From positions 33,730 to 97,729 of the forward strand of contig JBBDNB010000027.1 of NCBI GenBank assembly GCA_040877935.1: a stretch of 64,000 bases of DNA. The letters run 5' to 3'. The number at the start of each line of letters is the position of its first letter. The first letter of the stretch is position 1. This DNA is from Chitinophagales bacterium (lineage in GTDB: Bacteria; Bacteroidota; Bacteroidia; Chitinophagales; CAIOSU01). Under the pieces are notes generated by a model. The model saw nothing but the letters and a program-made list of their open reading frames with translations. It was not told the DNA's origin and did no database searches. Below, piece after piece: positions 8,770 through 18,552 of the stretch. The position numbers and the translations under genes were made by a program.

Positions 8770-11700
8770 TTAATCATGTACCAATACCGATCCCTTGATA
8801 ATATTTTCCTTATCGGTGATGTCCTGTACTTTCACGATATAAAAATAAGTGCCTGGCGCCACGCGCTTTCCGTTGAAAGTTCCGTCCCAACCATCGCTGC
8901 CTTGGTAAAGCTCCTGCCCCCAGCGGTTGACAATCACCAAATCAAAACCCTCTAGGAAAATATCGTTTCTGCCATCGCCATTGGGCGTAAAGGCATTGGG
9001 GAAATCATTTACCGTAATGGTAATTTCCGCTTTGTTTCCAATACAGCCAGCATCCGTAGCGATTACGGAAATCACGTCACCATTCTCTAAAATACTGCTC
9101 GCCCAAGTATTGATACTGTCGATTTGCACCTCTTCCTCATTGAGGAAAAATTGGTACAGATCGTAATAATCCGGCTCGGCAATGGCCGTAAGTGCCTCAC
9201 TGATAAATATGCTGTTGTTATTGGCATCTGTGCCCAAGCTGAGCGAAGGATTTTCCAATACATTTAGATTTACGCTAGCCCTTGCCGTGATTTGCTCACA
9301 ACCATTTGCTGCGGTGGTACTTACATAAAAAGTTGTGCTTTCAGTAGCGGAACCGGTATTGAATTCGGTGCCAGTTCCCAAAAGTGTTCCGCCATCTGCT
9401 GCGCTCCACCAATTAATGCTTGCACCACTGCTTGCACTTGCGGTAAACACGGCACTGTCACCGCTACATACGCTTTGGTTATCCACCTCAACGCTTGGTG
9501 CATTTGGTGCTTGCAATACAACTACCTCAACAGGCACTCGCCCTCCTGCATAGCTACAGCCCGATTCGTTTACGGCTTCTACATAATAGGTCGTGGTATT
9601 TTGCGGACTCACATCCAATGAGGTATTTCCAAGGAAATTCCCGCCATTTGCAGCATCGTACACTTGATAGCTGATGTTTCCACCAGAAGAACCGCTTGCA
9701 TTTATAGTGGTGGATTCTCCCTCGCAAATATTATTGGCCGTTACATTTACGGATGGAGCCGAGGGACTTTGCAATACATTTACCTCTAAATTTTGTGCGG
9801 ATGAACTGCCGCAGGTATTTTCAGCAATTACACTTAAAGTATAAGGCCCGCCACTTGTTGTCCAGTTGACTTCAATGTTTTCACTGCCTTGACCAGAAAC
9901 AATATTTCCGCCTGCACTCAAAATCCAGTTATAAGAACTGGCATCTTGCACCGAAGCAATGCTGTAGTTTTCCGTTCCCGGGCAAATTTCTATGGGTCCA
10001 TTGATGGCCAATGGCTGTGCGGGCGCACCTGCAATAATATTGACCGAGTGATTGATATCCGCACTGAAACCACAAGAGTTTTCCGCCCTTACGCTAAACT
10101 GATAATTCCCGGGACTTCCCGTCCAGTCGATCAAGATGCTGTCCGTTCCCTGACCACTCACAATTGTGCCTCCGCCATTCAACATGGTCCAAACATAATC
10201 CGTGGCATTTGGCACTGTTTCCACCACATACAATTCAGTCCCGCTGCCTTCGCAAATGGTAACTTCCCCTGTAATGGAAGGAGGTGTAGAAGGTGGGCCG
10301 GGCAATACATTAATGTTTTGGGAAACTGCTAATCCGCTGCCGCAATCGTTTACAGGTTCCACGCTTAAAGTATAAGGACCGCCAGATGTAGTCCAATCTA
10401 CAGAAATGGAATTGCTGCCCTGACCAGAAGCGATGCTGCCGCCTCCGCTCAATGTCCAATTGTAGCTGTTGGCATTCGCTACGCTGCCAATGCTATAATT
10501 TTCCGTACCCGGGCAAATCTCTATGGCTCCAACAATGGTATCTCCATCAAATTCGGGAATGCTATCTACAAAAACGGCAAGTGTATTGGTATCTCCCGCT
10601 CCGCATGAATTTTCCGAAAATACCTCAATAGTGAAAGGGCCACCGGAATTTGCCCAATTGATATCTACACTTGAAGTTCCTTGTCCAGAATTGATGCTTC
10701 CTCCTGCATCAACAGACCAAGTGTAAGTGCTTGCTCCTGTTACACCACTTACGGTATATGTTTCTGTCCCGGGACAAGCGGGGTTTGTACCACTAATAGT
10801 AGGCAAACCACTTGGAGGGCCTGAGGTAACATCTACCGACAAGGTACTGGCATTGCTGCTTCCGCAAATGCTATTGGCTGTAACGGATAAGGTGTAATTG
10901 CCCGTTGTTGAGCCCCAATCCACATCAATTGAATTGGTGCCTTGGCCTGAAACAATATTTCCACCACTACTCAGCGTCCAGGTATAACTGTCTGCTCCAC
11001 CCACTGCCGAAATGCTGTAGGATTCTACTCCCGGGCAGACGGCAATTGGTCCCGTGATATTTCCGGGAGCAACAGGTGCGTTGGGCAATACCGTAACCTC
11101 ATAAGGCGTGGCATCAATATCCCCACAATCGTTTTCAGCCGTAACATTTATGGTATAAGTGCCGGTTGTTGTCCAATTGATACTGATATTATTAGTCCCC
11201 TGACCGCTGGCAATATTTCCACCACCACTGATTGTCCATGCATAATTGCTAGCTCCATTTACAGAAGGAATATTATAGTTTTCAGCACCCACACAAACCG
11301 TATCGCTTCCGCTGATATTTCCAATGCTGGAGGGTGCCGCATCTTTTACATTTACTTGAAGGGTTTGAGCTGCGCTACTTCCACAGCCATTTTCTGCCAC
11401 AACGGATAATGTGTAAGGGCCACCTGAACTTGTCCAGTCAACATCTATTGAAGTGCCAGAACCACTAATAGTTCCACCGCCACTTAATGTCCAATCATAG
11501 CTAGTCGCTCCACTGACAGAGGCAATTGAATAAGATTGAGAACCCGGGCATGGATCGACTACTCCTGAAATAGCTCCAGGCTGTGCAGGTGGCGGATCGC
11601 TTACGGTTACTTGTAAAGTTTGGTTGCTGCTTGGTCCACAGGAATTTTCAGCATTTACGGAAACCGTCCAGGTACCGGGTGTAGTCCAGGCAATATTTAC

Positions 11701-13596
11701 CGATGTTCCAGAGCCCGTTAAATTACCACCGCCATTGAGGCTCCAATTGTAGCTACTGGCATCCGCAACGGGACTAATGCTGTATGTTTCATTGTTTCCA
11801 GGGCAAACTGGTGTTACTCCTGCAATTGTTCCAGGCGTATTGGGTGTATCGGGCAATACGGTTACGGTAACAGAATCCCGTGGAGTCACACACAACGGAT
11901 CGCTGTTTTCATAAGCCTCTACATAATAGGTTGTAGTGGTATTTGGGGTGAATGTTTGGGGTGCATTGCCCAGCGAATTCCCGCCACTTGCCTGATCAAA
12001 AATCTCATAGGTGGTGTTGGGGCCAGAGCCAGTTGCAGAAATTGTTACAGACCCTCCTGGACAGAAATTGTTGTTGTCCGCACTTGCTGTAGGAGTTGGG
12101 GGTGCATTGCAGACGATGGTGCGGCATTCCACATTAGGTGTTGGATTAACATTAACTCCTGTTGGAGAAATAGAGTTGTTGCTTACATTATTGGTGTTCC
12201 AGCTATTGTAAATAGGCGTTCCATAAGTATAGGATACGCTCTCGCTGCCAATACTAATATCTGAAGATGGACAATCAGTAGGTCCTTCTCCATTAGCATC
12301 AGCTTTGATTAGGTGCAAATCATGCCCCGTTCCTGCAAGTGTATATGAAGTTCCTATAAAACCTCCATCAGAAACTTGTTCCCCGTGAGGCAAAATAGAA
12401 GCAAAGTTGAAAGTGTATTCCTTTGCGAAAACCACGCTATTATTATTAGGATTGATTTTCATCAAAGCATTGGAAAATCTTGGAGTGAAACCTATGGGCA
12501 AATAATTTAACCATGCAGCATAATTTCCATCACTGGTTTCAAAGAATCTACTGGGAAAAAAAGGATGATAGTCAAACAAAAAATTGCCCCCATCAAATTT
12601 TCTTACCCATGTAGGGTTTAACCATCCGCCTGAACCTGGCAACCTCATTAATAGGCAAGGTCTTCCATTATTGTCGTTACCGGAAACAAGTGGCAAACCT
12701 GAACTTGTTTTTGTAATTGAAGCAAAAGTTTTACTTGATTGAGTGGTAGATGTGCTGGGATTGTCTAATTGACGATGATAAGTGATAGCCCCGGTAATAG
12801 AGGTCTTTAAGAACATTGCATCTCTTGGTGTTGTGTCATCACAATCTTGAGAGTCAAATCTCGAAAAAACATCATTCACATCATAATTTCCTACAGCTAT
12901 ATAGCCATCGCTTACTTCGGTTACATCCACAAAACTACCATCATTGTAGATTCTGTTTGCAGGAGTTGCAGAACCACTATAATATCTAAAAACACGATGC
13001 CACAAGTGGTTACCACTTGCATCGAATTTTACTATTAACGGTGAGGAAATGGTTTCTGTAGAAGATTCATCACAGCCCGGGTCATTGTTGGTCTGGGAAC
13101 TGAATTTAACTTCGGGGCCTGCTCCATCCGGATCGTATCCGATTACATGCCCTACGCAAACATATCCGCCATCGCTGGTTTTGATTGCTCTATTAAAAAA
13201 CGCCCCATCTGCCTGGGATATCGAGAAATTTCTTGCAGAAAGTGTGTTTCCGCTGGCATCCAAAAACATTAAAAATGCTGAAGAAGAACTGCTTGTTCCC
13301 CCTCCGCAAACAAAATACCTGTTTAATGCATCGTCTCTTTTGACATCTCCAAATGTATATCCAGAATAATTTTTTCCCCAGACAAGACTTCCGATTGCAT
13401 CAACCTGCAAAACAGAAGATGATAATGCATGTGTGCCTGAAAAAATGTAATTATCCTGGGTTAGTGCCTCGGTTGAAGCTACCGGAATATCAAATAATTG
13501 TACATCATAGTTTATCCTAAATGTAGTTTGCTGGGCATTAAGGGACAGATACAGCAGTACAGCTATTACTGTAAAAAAGAAAATTTTTCTAATCAT
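8770..13596 (-). CDS. Giant T9SS type B adhesin with tandem Ig/PKD-like repeats
   Basis: About 1608 residues. The start at 13596 (MIRKIFFFTVIAVLLYLS) gives a signal peptide; an upstream ATG at 13635 only adds an unlikely leader. The N-terminal third (about 20-490) is a beta-rich region with many SDGGY/SDGxY motifs like the T9SS cargo propeller proteins. Then comes an Ig-like domain (FCPGGSVTISATG), eight tandem repeats of about 80-90 residues, each starting CPGxExYSI and ending AENxCG, and two further Ig-like domains. The end is the gliding-motility-associated C-terminal domain (FPNAFTPNGDGRNDIF, GWDGTFNGKRVAPGTYFYIV), a type B sorting signal. It is the likely cargo of the PorE and PorP/SprF proteins encoded just downstream. 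Function: surface adhesion, inferred. Confidence 0.93.
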   Translation of the reverse strand: MIRKIFFFTVIAVLLYLSLNAQQTTFRINYDVQLFDIPVASTEALTQDNYIFSGTHALSSSVLQVDAIGSLVWGKNYSGYTFGDVKRDDALNRYFVCGGGTSSSSSAFLMFLDASGNTLSARNFSISQADGAFFNRAIKTSDGGYVCVGHVIGYDPDGAGPEVKFSSQTNNDPGCDESSTETISSPLIVKFDASGNHLWHRVFRYYSGSATPANRIYNDGSFVDVTEVSDGYIAVGNYDVNDVFSRFDSQDCDDTTPRDAMFLKTSITGAITYHRQLDNPSTSTTQSSKTFASITKTSSGLPLVSGNDNNGRPCLLMRLPGSGGWLNPTWVRKFDGGNFLFDYHPFFPSRFFETSDGNYAAWLNYLPIGFTPRFSNALMKINPNNNSVVFAKEYTFNFASILPHGEQVSDGGFIGTSYTLAGTGHDLHLIKADANGEGPTDCPSSDISIGSESVSYTYGTPIYNSWNTNNVSNNSISPTGVNVNPTPNVECRTIVCNAPPTPTASADNNNFCPGGSVTISATGSGPNTTYEIFDQASGGNSLGNAPQTFTPNTTTTYYVEAYENSDPLCVTPRDSVTVTVLPDTPNTPGTIAGVTPVCPGNNETYSISPVADASSYNWSLNGGGNLTGSGTSVNIAWTTPGTWTVSVNAENSCGPSSNQTLQVTVSDPPPAQPGAISGVVDPCPGSQSYSIASVSGATSYDWTLSGGGTISGSGTSIDVDWTSSGGPYTLSVVAENGCGSSAAQTLQVNVKDAAPSSIGNISGSDTVCVGAENYNIPSVNGASNYAWTISGGGNIASGQGTNNISINWTTTGTYTINVTAENDCGDIDATPYEVTVLPNAPVAPGNITGPIAVCPGVESYSISAVGGADSYTWTLSSGGNIVSGQGTNSIDVDWGSTTGNYTLSVTANSICGSSNASTLSVDVTSGPPSGLPTISGTNPACPGTETYTVSGVTGASTYTWSVDAGGSINSGQGTSSVDINWANSGGPFTIEVFSENSCGAGDTNTLAVFVDSIPEFDGDTIVGAIEICPGTENYSIGSVANANSYNWTLSGGGSIASGQGSNSISVDWTTSGGPYTLSVEPVNDCGSGLAVSQNINVLPGPPSTPPSITGEVTICEGSGTELYVVETVPNATDYVWTMLNGGGTIVSGQGTDSILIDWTGSPGNYQFSVRAENSCGFSADINHSVNIIAGAPAQPLAINGPIEICPGTENYSIASVQDASSYNWILSAGGNIVSGQGSENIEVNWTTSGGPYTLSVIAENTCGSSSAQNLEVNVLQSPSAPSVNVTANNICEGESTTINASGSSGGNISYQVYDAANGGNFLGNTSLDVSPQNTTTYYVEAVNESGCSYAGGRVPVEVVVLQAPNAPSVEVDNQSVCSGDSAVFTASASSGASINWWSAADGGTLLGTGTEFNTGSATESTTFYVSTTAANGCEQITARASVNLNVLENPSLSLGTDANNNSIFISEALTAIAEPDYYDLYQFFLNEEEVQIDSINTWASSILENGDVISVIATDAGCIGNKAEITITVNDFPNAFTPNGDGRNDIFLEGFDLVIVNRWGQELYQGSDGWDGTFNGKRVAPGTYFYIVKVQDITDKENIIKGSVLVHD

Positions 13597-13772
13597 GGTA
13601 CTGAATAATAGGGTTCGACAACAATAATTTTCCAATAAAATAGCAAGGTGCTACTAAATGGGTTCGGGAAGTTACAAAGATTTATATAATTCGCATATTT
13701 TATAGTGCAGAAGCATGTATAGTCCGGTTTAAAAGGCAAGATAATATTGGATATCAGGCCAAAGAAATTGTA

Positions 13773-13780
13773 TAACTTTG
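13773..13780 (+). promoter_or_regulatory. Bacteroidota -7 promoter box (TAACTTTG)
   Basis: An exact TAnnTTTG match, with a TTG at 13747-13749 in a plausible -33 position (23-base spacing). It lies 18 bases before the ATG of the OmpA lipoprotein gene at 13799, implying a very short leader. Confidence 0.6.
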
Positions 13781-13798
13781 CATTCTAAAGCCAATCTT

Positions 13799-14800
13799 AT
13801 GAAAACCAAATATATCCTGATCTTATCGCTTTTCTTTTTGTCCTCTTGTGTCTCCAAGAAAAAATTTACAGAGCAAAGCGGAGAAATAAAACAATTAGAA
13901 TTGGAAAACGAAGCGCTGGAAAACAAATTGGAAGGAGCTGTTGAAGCCAATGCCGGGCTAGAAGCCAAAGCTGATTTTTTTGGAAAGCAAAATGCTACGC
14001 TAAAAAATGATACTACTAAACTCGGACAGAAATTAAGAGCTGAGCAAAGCAAAAACAAAGAATTGAATAAGCTCTATGAAGATTTAGTAGATCAGAATAA
14101 AAAACTGCTTTCTGCATCTTCTGCGCAAAAACAACGCCTGCTTTCCGAGTTGGAAAAGCAAAAAAGGGAAGTCGCTTCAAAGAATGCTACGCTCACTGAA
14201 AAAGAAAAATCCTTAAAAAAACAGCAGCAGGAAATGGATGTCCTGCAAGCCGCTATTAAACAAAAAGAGGCTACCATAGAAGAATTGCAGCGCTTGCTAA
14301 AAGAAAGGGAAGAAAAAATCAGCGGACTGAAAAACAGGATTGAACAGGCATTGCTCAATTTTGATAAAGACGAGTTGAGCGTAGAGATCAGAGATGGAAA
14401 AATTTATGTTTCCCTTGCCGAAAAACTCCTGTTCCAATCGGGCAGTACTGCTGTAGATGCCAAAGGTGTAGATGCTTTGAGTAAACTTGCACGGGTATTG
14501 GACAAACAGACAGAAATCAATATCCTGATAGAGGGGCATACCGATAATGTTCCCGTAGGTACCAATGCTTCCTTTAAAGACAACTGGGATTTGAGTGTAT
14601 TGCGCGCCACATCTATTGTGCGCATTCTGCTTGATAAAGGCAATATCGATCCTGAAATGGTAGTGGCTTCGGGTCGCGGAGAACATGTGCCCGTAGCAGA
14701 TAATTCAACTAAAGATGGCCGTGCCAAAAACCGCAGGACTGAAATTATATTATCTCCCAACCTGGGAGAAATATTTGAGATTCTTGAAAGCGATTTCTAA
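13799..14800 (+). CDS. OmpA-family lipoprotein with coiled coil
   Basis: 333 residues. Signal and lipobox: MKTKYILILSLFFLSSC, with Cys17 as the lipid-anchored residue. Residues 25-175 are rich in Glu, Lys and Leu and should form a long coiled coil. The C-terminal domain (about 195-325) is an OmpA/MotB peptidoglycan-binding fold with ILIEGHTDNVPV, a conserved NWDLS segment and AKNRRTEI. It would be held in a membrane and grip peptidoglycan, acting as an envelope spacer. I chose the ATG at 13799 over one 21 bases upstream because it gives the lipoprotein signal and fits the promoter at 13773. Four bases separate it from tatC, so the two are probably co-transcribed. Confidence 0.9.
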   Translation: MKTKYILILSLFFLSSCVSKKKFTEQSGEIKQLELENEALENKLEGAVEANAGLEAKADFFGKQNATLKNDTTKLGQKLRAEQSKNKELNKLYEDLVDQNKKLLSASSAQKQRLLSELEKQKREVASKNATLTEKEKSLKKQQQEMDVLQAAIKQKEATIEELQRLLKEREEKISGLKNRIEQALLNFDKDELSVEIRDGKIYVSLAEKLLFQSGSTAVDAKGVDALSKLARVLDKQTEINILIEGHTDNVPVGTNASFKDNWDLSVLRATSIVRILLDKGNIDPEMVVASGRGEHVPVADNSTKDGRAKNRRTEIILSPNLGEIFEILESDF

Positions 14801-14803
14801 AAG

Positions 14804-15667
14804 ATGGCACTCGATCAAATAGATGTTGACAAGGTCAATGTTCGTGAAGACGGCAGCATAGAAGACACCGAAATGAGTTTTATCGATCATTTGGAATCTT
14901 TGCGCTGGCATGTAGTCAGGGCTGTATTGTCCATTTTGATTTTTACCATTGCTACATTTCTTTTCAAAGGTTTTGTATTCGATACTTTGATTTTTGGCCC
15001 TACCAAACTGGATTTTCCAACTTACCGAGGATTGTGTGCTTTATCTGAAGCACTTTCCCTGGGAAATATGCTGTGTATCGAAAAACTGAATTTGCGTTTT
15101 ATCAATATTGAAATGGCCGGACAGTTTTTGGTGCACCTGAAGGTTTCTTTTGTGTTTGGCTTTGTAATGGGCTTTCCCTATACCCTGTGGGAGTTGTGGA
15201 AATTTATCCGCCCGGGACTGTACCAAAAGGAAATTCGATATACAAGGGGAATTGTGTTTTTTAGTTCTTTGCTTTTCTTTTTAGGCGTAAGCTTTGGTTA
15301 CTTTATCCTTACACCATTTGCGATTAACTTTTTTTCCAATTATCAAGTAAGTGAATTGGTGAGCAATGATTTTACGCTGACAAATTACGTGAGTTTTCTC
15401 ACCATGTTTGTGCTGGCATCAGGATTGATCTTTGAATTGCCTATGCTGGTCTATTTCCTTTCAAAGATAGGTTTGCTTACTCCCGGAATGATGCGGGAAT
15501 ACAGAAGACATGCTGTTGTGGCAATTTTGGCTGTTTCTGCGGTAATCACTCCCGCTGATGTAGGCACCATGCTATTGGTTTTTGTGCCGGTGTATTTCTT
15601 GTATGAAATCAGTATATTTATTTCTGCCTCGGTAGCGGCAAAAATTGAAGAAGAACTAAACTCATAG
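14804..15667 (+). CDS. tatC: Sec-independent protein translocase TatC
   Basis: 287 residues with six predicted membrane helices. It carries the TatC landmarks: MSFIDHLESLRWHVVRA near the N-terminus (the conserved HLxELR region), the FGFVMGFPYTLWELWKFIRPGLYQKE segment around helix 2 and its loop, and the PADVGTMLLVFVPVYFLYEI segment near the end (family: TPDxxSQxxLaxPxxxLYE). TatC is the receptor for twin-arginine signal peptides in the inner membrane. No tatA or tatB is in the window. The N-terminal 30 residues are an acidic extension. It lies in a plus-strand run with the OmpA lipoprotein and rpiB (3-base gap). Confidence 0.95.
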   Translation: MALDQIDVDKVNVREDGSIEDTEMSFIDHLESLRWHVVRAVLSILIFTIATFLFKGFVFDTLIFGPTKLDFPTYRGLCALSEALSLGNMLCIEKLNLRFINIEMAGQFLVHLKVSFVFGFVMGFPYTLWELWKFIRPGLYQKEIRYTRGIVFFSSLLFFLGVSFGYFILTPFAINFFSNYQVSELVSNDFTLTNYVSFLTMFVLASGLIFELPMLVYFLSKIGLLTPGMMREYRRHAVVAILAVSAVITPADVGTMLLVFVPVYFLYEISIFISASVAAKIEEELNS

Positions 15668-15670
15668 ATC

Positions 15671-16111
15671 ATGGAAAAAATTAAAATAGGAATAGGCGCA
15701 GATCATGCTGGTTATGATTACAAGGAAGCCATTATAGAAGCATTGGAAGCCAAAGGCTATTCGATTAAAAATTTCGGAACCTTCAATAAAGATTCGGTGG
15801 ATTACCCCGATTTTGTACACCCTGTTTGCAATGCGCTCGATACCGGAGATTATAAAATGGGCATTCTCATTTGTGGCAGTGCCAACGGAGTGGCCATGAC
15901 AGCCAACAAACATCAAAATATTCGTGCTGCGATAGCCTGGGAAAAGGAAATTTCCAAATTATCCCGACAACACAATGATGCCAATGTCATTTGTGTGCCT
16001 GCACGCTTTGTGACCTTGCCCGAGGCATTACAGATTGTAGAAACCTTTTTGGCTACTGAATTTGAAGGTGGCCGTCATCAACGAAGGGTGGAGAAAATTG
16101 CGTGTGTTTAA
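15671..16111 (+). CDS. rpiB: Ribose-5-phosphate isomerase B
   Basis: 146 residues, the usual RpiB length. The motif GIGADHAGYDYKE (Asp11, His12) and the LICGSANGVAMTANK loop with catalytic Cys68 are in place, as is the VCPARFV-like segment ICVPARFVTLPEA. The enzyme interconverts ribulose-5-phosphate and ribose-5-phosphate in the pentose phosphate pathway, in the cytoplasm. It follows tatC by 3 bases, probably as part of the same transcript although the functions are unrelated. Confidence 0.95.
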   Translation: MEKIKIGIGADHAGYDYKEAIIEALEAKGYSIKNFGTFNKDSVDYPDFVHPVCNALDTGDYKMGILICGSANGVAMTANKHQNIRAAIAWEKEISKLSRQHNDANVICVPARFVTLPEALQIVETFLATEFEGGRHQRRVEKIACV

Positions 16112-16147
16112 GCATGAGCACACTGTTCTTTGTAAATAGTAAATCCT

Positions 16148-17944
16148 ATGAAGCATCTAAGATCGATTTTTACAATCACGACTCTTCTGGGATTATTTAT
16201 GCATGGCTTCGCCCAAACCCTCCCATCCAACCGCTCTGTGGACTGGACGCTGGCCGGGTTGAATGATACTTCAACTGCGGGGTTTGAAATTATAGCACTT
16301 GAAAATGCCGGACTGATTGGCGACAGCATCACACCAAATGACTCTGTGATGGATAGCCTGCTCAACCTCAGCTACAGTCCCGGGGTGATCTTTCAGTTTC
16401 CGGAGGGCAATTTTCTCTTCAATCAATCCATTCAGCTCCAGTCAAACAAGATCATAAAAGGTGCCGGACCGGATACCACACAATTGATCTTTGACCAGGG
16501 CGGAAATGGCCATTCCATTCGCATTCAGGGTTCTGCCACCAATATCATCAGTGACTTTTCTGCGGCTGCTGCCAAAGGAGATCAGGAGATTACACTAACG
16601 GATGCCAGCGCATTTACCGCAGGCGACTGGATCCATATTTCACAAAACGACAGCGATTGGGTGACTTCAAGCTGGGCGGAAGGAACGGTAGGACAGGTTG
16701 TTAAAATTGAGTCTGTCCAGAACAATACACTTACATTGGCTTCACCCCTGAGAATGGATTACGATATCCTGCGAAATCCACGTGTAAAAAAGCTCAACAT
16801 GGTGCGTAATGTGGGAATTGAATGCCTGAAAATCCTAAGGCTGGACAACACAGCCCCACAGCAGAGTTCCAATATTATTTTCAGTTATGCTGAAAATTGT
16901 TGGGTCAATGGCATAGAATCAGAGAACTGCACATTCAGCCATATGGAAAGCAATTATTCCTCCAACCTGACATTGAGCAAATCCTATTTTCACCACGGTT
17001 TTGAGTATGGCGGGGGCGGCAGGGCCTATGGGTTGGTCTGGCATTTTACAAGCAATGAATGCCTGGCGGAAGACAATATCTTTGAACACCTCAGACATTC
17101 TATTCTCTTACAGGCAGGAGCCAATGGCAATGTAGCTGCATTCAACTATTCTTTTGATCCTTATTGGGAAATCGGCAACCCTCCGGTTGGGGGTGATTAT
17201 GCAGGGGAATTGGTTTTACATGGCAACTATGTCTATGCCAATCTATTTGAGCAAAACATCTGCCAGAATATAGTGATCGACAATTCGCATGGCGCCAATG
17301 GGCCTTACAATACATTCCTGCGCAACCGTGCCAATAAATACGGCATTTTCTTCAGCGACAACACTTCTCCACGACAAAATTTTTTGGGCAATGAAGTCAC
17401 CAATGAAAACACACCCTACAGCCTGGTGAATTATAACTTACAGGGAACTGATCATTTTATTTATGGCAACAACAACAAAGGAAGCATTGACCCGCCTGGT
17501 ACGGACAGCCTGGCCGATATTTCCTACGCCTATACTTCCCGTCCTGATTTTGTAAGCAGTGATCAATGGGGAAAAATAGGCCCTCCCAATGCCATCAATT
17601 CCTCTGATATTCCCGCGCGGATCAGGAACAACAGTGGTGCATTGTTTTCCACTACCTGCGGCAATGCCCCGCCACCGGATGAGGACACTGTTTCGGTCAG
17701 AACCATTGATGATCCTGAATTTATCTTGTATCCCAACCCTGCCAAAGATCAAATTCATATCCAAGCCCCGGATGAATATAGCGAAAGCCCTTTTCGTGTT
17801 TTTGAACTTACGGGAAAAACCGTTTTGAGCGGCAAACTGCATGTATCGCTCACTAGCCTTGATTTAAGCGGCCTTTCTCCCGGGCTATATTTTGTCAATA
17901 TTGCGGCTGAAGAAAATTATACTTTTAAGGTGGTTAAAAAGTAG
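16148..17944 (+). CDS. Secreted right-handed beta-helix protein with T9SS type A sorting domain
   Basis: 598 residues. Signal peptide 1-23 (cleavage after GFAQ-like GFA). The start of the mature protein (WTLAGLNDTSTAGFEII, GVIFQFPEGNFLFNQSI) resembles the first strand region of pectin-lyase-like proteins, and the middle has repeated short strands with Asn ladders (HGFEYGGGGRAYGLVWHFTSNECLAEDNIF) as expected for a parallel beta-helix that binds or cleaves polysaccharides. The last 80 residues are a type A sorting domain: FILYPNPAKDQIHI, LSGLSPGLYFVNI, TFKVVKK. The catalytic residues of a named lyase family were not identified, so the substrate is unknown. Transcribed alone after rpiB. Confidence 0.85.
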   Translation: MKHLRSIFTITTLLGLFMHGFAQTLPSNRSVDWTLAGLNDTSTAGFEIIALENAGLIGDSITPNDSVMDSLLNLSYSPGVIFQFPEGNFLFNQSIQLQSNKIIKGAGPDTTQLIFDQGGNGHSIRIQGSATNIISDFSAAAAKGDQEITLTDASAFTAGDWIHISQNDSDWVTSSWAEGTVGQVVKIESVQNNTLTLASPLRMDYDILRNPRVKKLNMVRNVGIECLKILRLDNTAPQQSSNIIFSYAENCWVNGIESENCTFSHMESNYSSNLTLSKSYFHHGFEYGGGGRAYGLVWHFTSNECLAEDNIFEHLRHSILLQAGANGNVAAFNYSFDPYWEIGNPPVGGDYAGELVLHGNYVYANLFEQNICQNIVIDNSHGANGPYNTFLRNRANKYGIFFSDNTSPRQNFLGNEVTNENTPYSLVNYNLQGTDHFIYGNNNKGSIDPPGTDSLADISYAYTSRPDFVSSDQWGKIGPPNAINSSDIPARIRNNSGALFSTTCGNAPPPDEDTVSVRTIDDPEFILYPNPAKDQIHIQAPDEYSESPFRVFELTGKTVLSGKLHVSLTSLDLSGLSPGLYFVNIAAEENYTFKVVKK

Positions 17945-17969
17945 GGGGATGAGTTTTCATGTCTGAAAT

Positions 17970-17990
17970 GTGAGTTTTGAGCTCACTTTT
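17970..17990 (+). terminator. Weak intrinsic terminator between convergent genes
   Basis: GTGAG pairs with CTCAC around a 7-base loop and is followed by four T. It lies 26 bases after the beta-helix gene, which faces the convergent gene ending at 18062. Confidence 0.4.
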
Positions 17991-18061
17991 GGGGTATAAA
18001 ACTGGAAGGTTGACATCCATTTGCAGCATAGACGATATATAGTGCGTGCCCAAATAAACGT

Positions 18062-18535
18062 CTATTCAGAAATTGTTTGTTCCACGGATTTTCCGGCAAC
18101 TTTGGAGTAGTGCCTGTTCATGTGTTTGTATTTTTCTGCTGTTTCAGGATCAACTTCCGCATCACCAACAAAAACGGGTGCTGTGGGAGGCATAAATTCT
18201 GCCGCAACTTTCTGTTCTTCATTTCGCACAATTTCATCCCATGAAGGCGGGTTTTTTCTCAATGCCGAAAGCTTTTCATACAAAGACAGGTAATTTGCTT
18301 TGTCTTCTTTCGGTATATTTTCGGTGGGTAAATCCGGGTAGGGCAACAAGTTGATATGTGCATCCAACAAAATCTTGCCACAGGCCTTTCCGTATGGCGT
18401 TTGAAAAACAGGCACTAAATCCTTTGCTGCGAAAGAGGCTCTGAGCAATTCATCCTGGCAATTATCCGTAGTTTGAGCATTTACAAAACCTATGCTCAAC
18501 AACCCTATCATTAAAAAATTAACTATCGTTTTCAT
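18062..18535 (-). CDS. Hypothetical secreted protein
   Basis: 157 residues. Signal peptide about 1-20 (MKTIVNFLMIGLLSIGFVNA, cleavage before QTTD). The mature part has two cysteines (about 26 and 52), no membrane segment and no domain I know. It follows the fibre-like gene by 17 bases on the same strand, so the two probably form a two-gene operon and may work together. A T9SS sorting domain is absent. Confidence 0.6.
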   Translation of the reverse strand: MKTIVNFLMIGLLSIGFVNAQTTDNCQDELLRASFAAKDLVPVFQTPYGKACGKILLDAHINLLPYPDLPTENIPKEDKANYLSLYEKLSALRKNPPSWDEIVRNEEQKVAAEFMPPTAPVFVGDAEVDPETAEKYKHMNRHYSKVAGKSVEQTISE

Positions 18536-18552
18536 GATAAAAATATTTTTGG

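Noticed and set aside
9292..12264. Plus-strand genes inside the 8.8-13.6 kb region
   Set aside because: These frames are low in complexity and antisense to a well-supported adhesin with periodic repeats; they are by-products of its repeat structure.
13729..14358. Cys/Ser-rich minus-strand frames around 13.7-14.4 kb
   Set aside because: They are the antisense of the Lys/Glu-rich coiled coil of the OmpA lipoprotein, which produces long Ser/Phe-rich frames.
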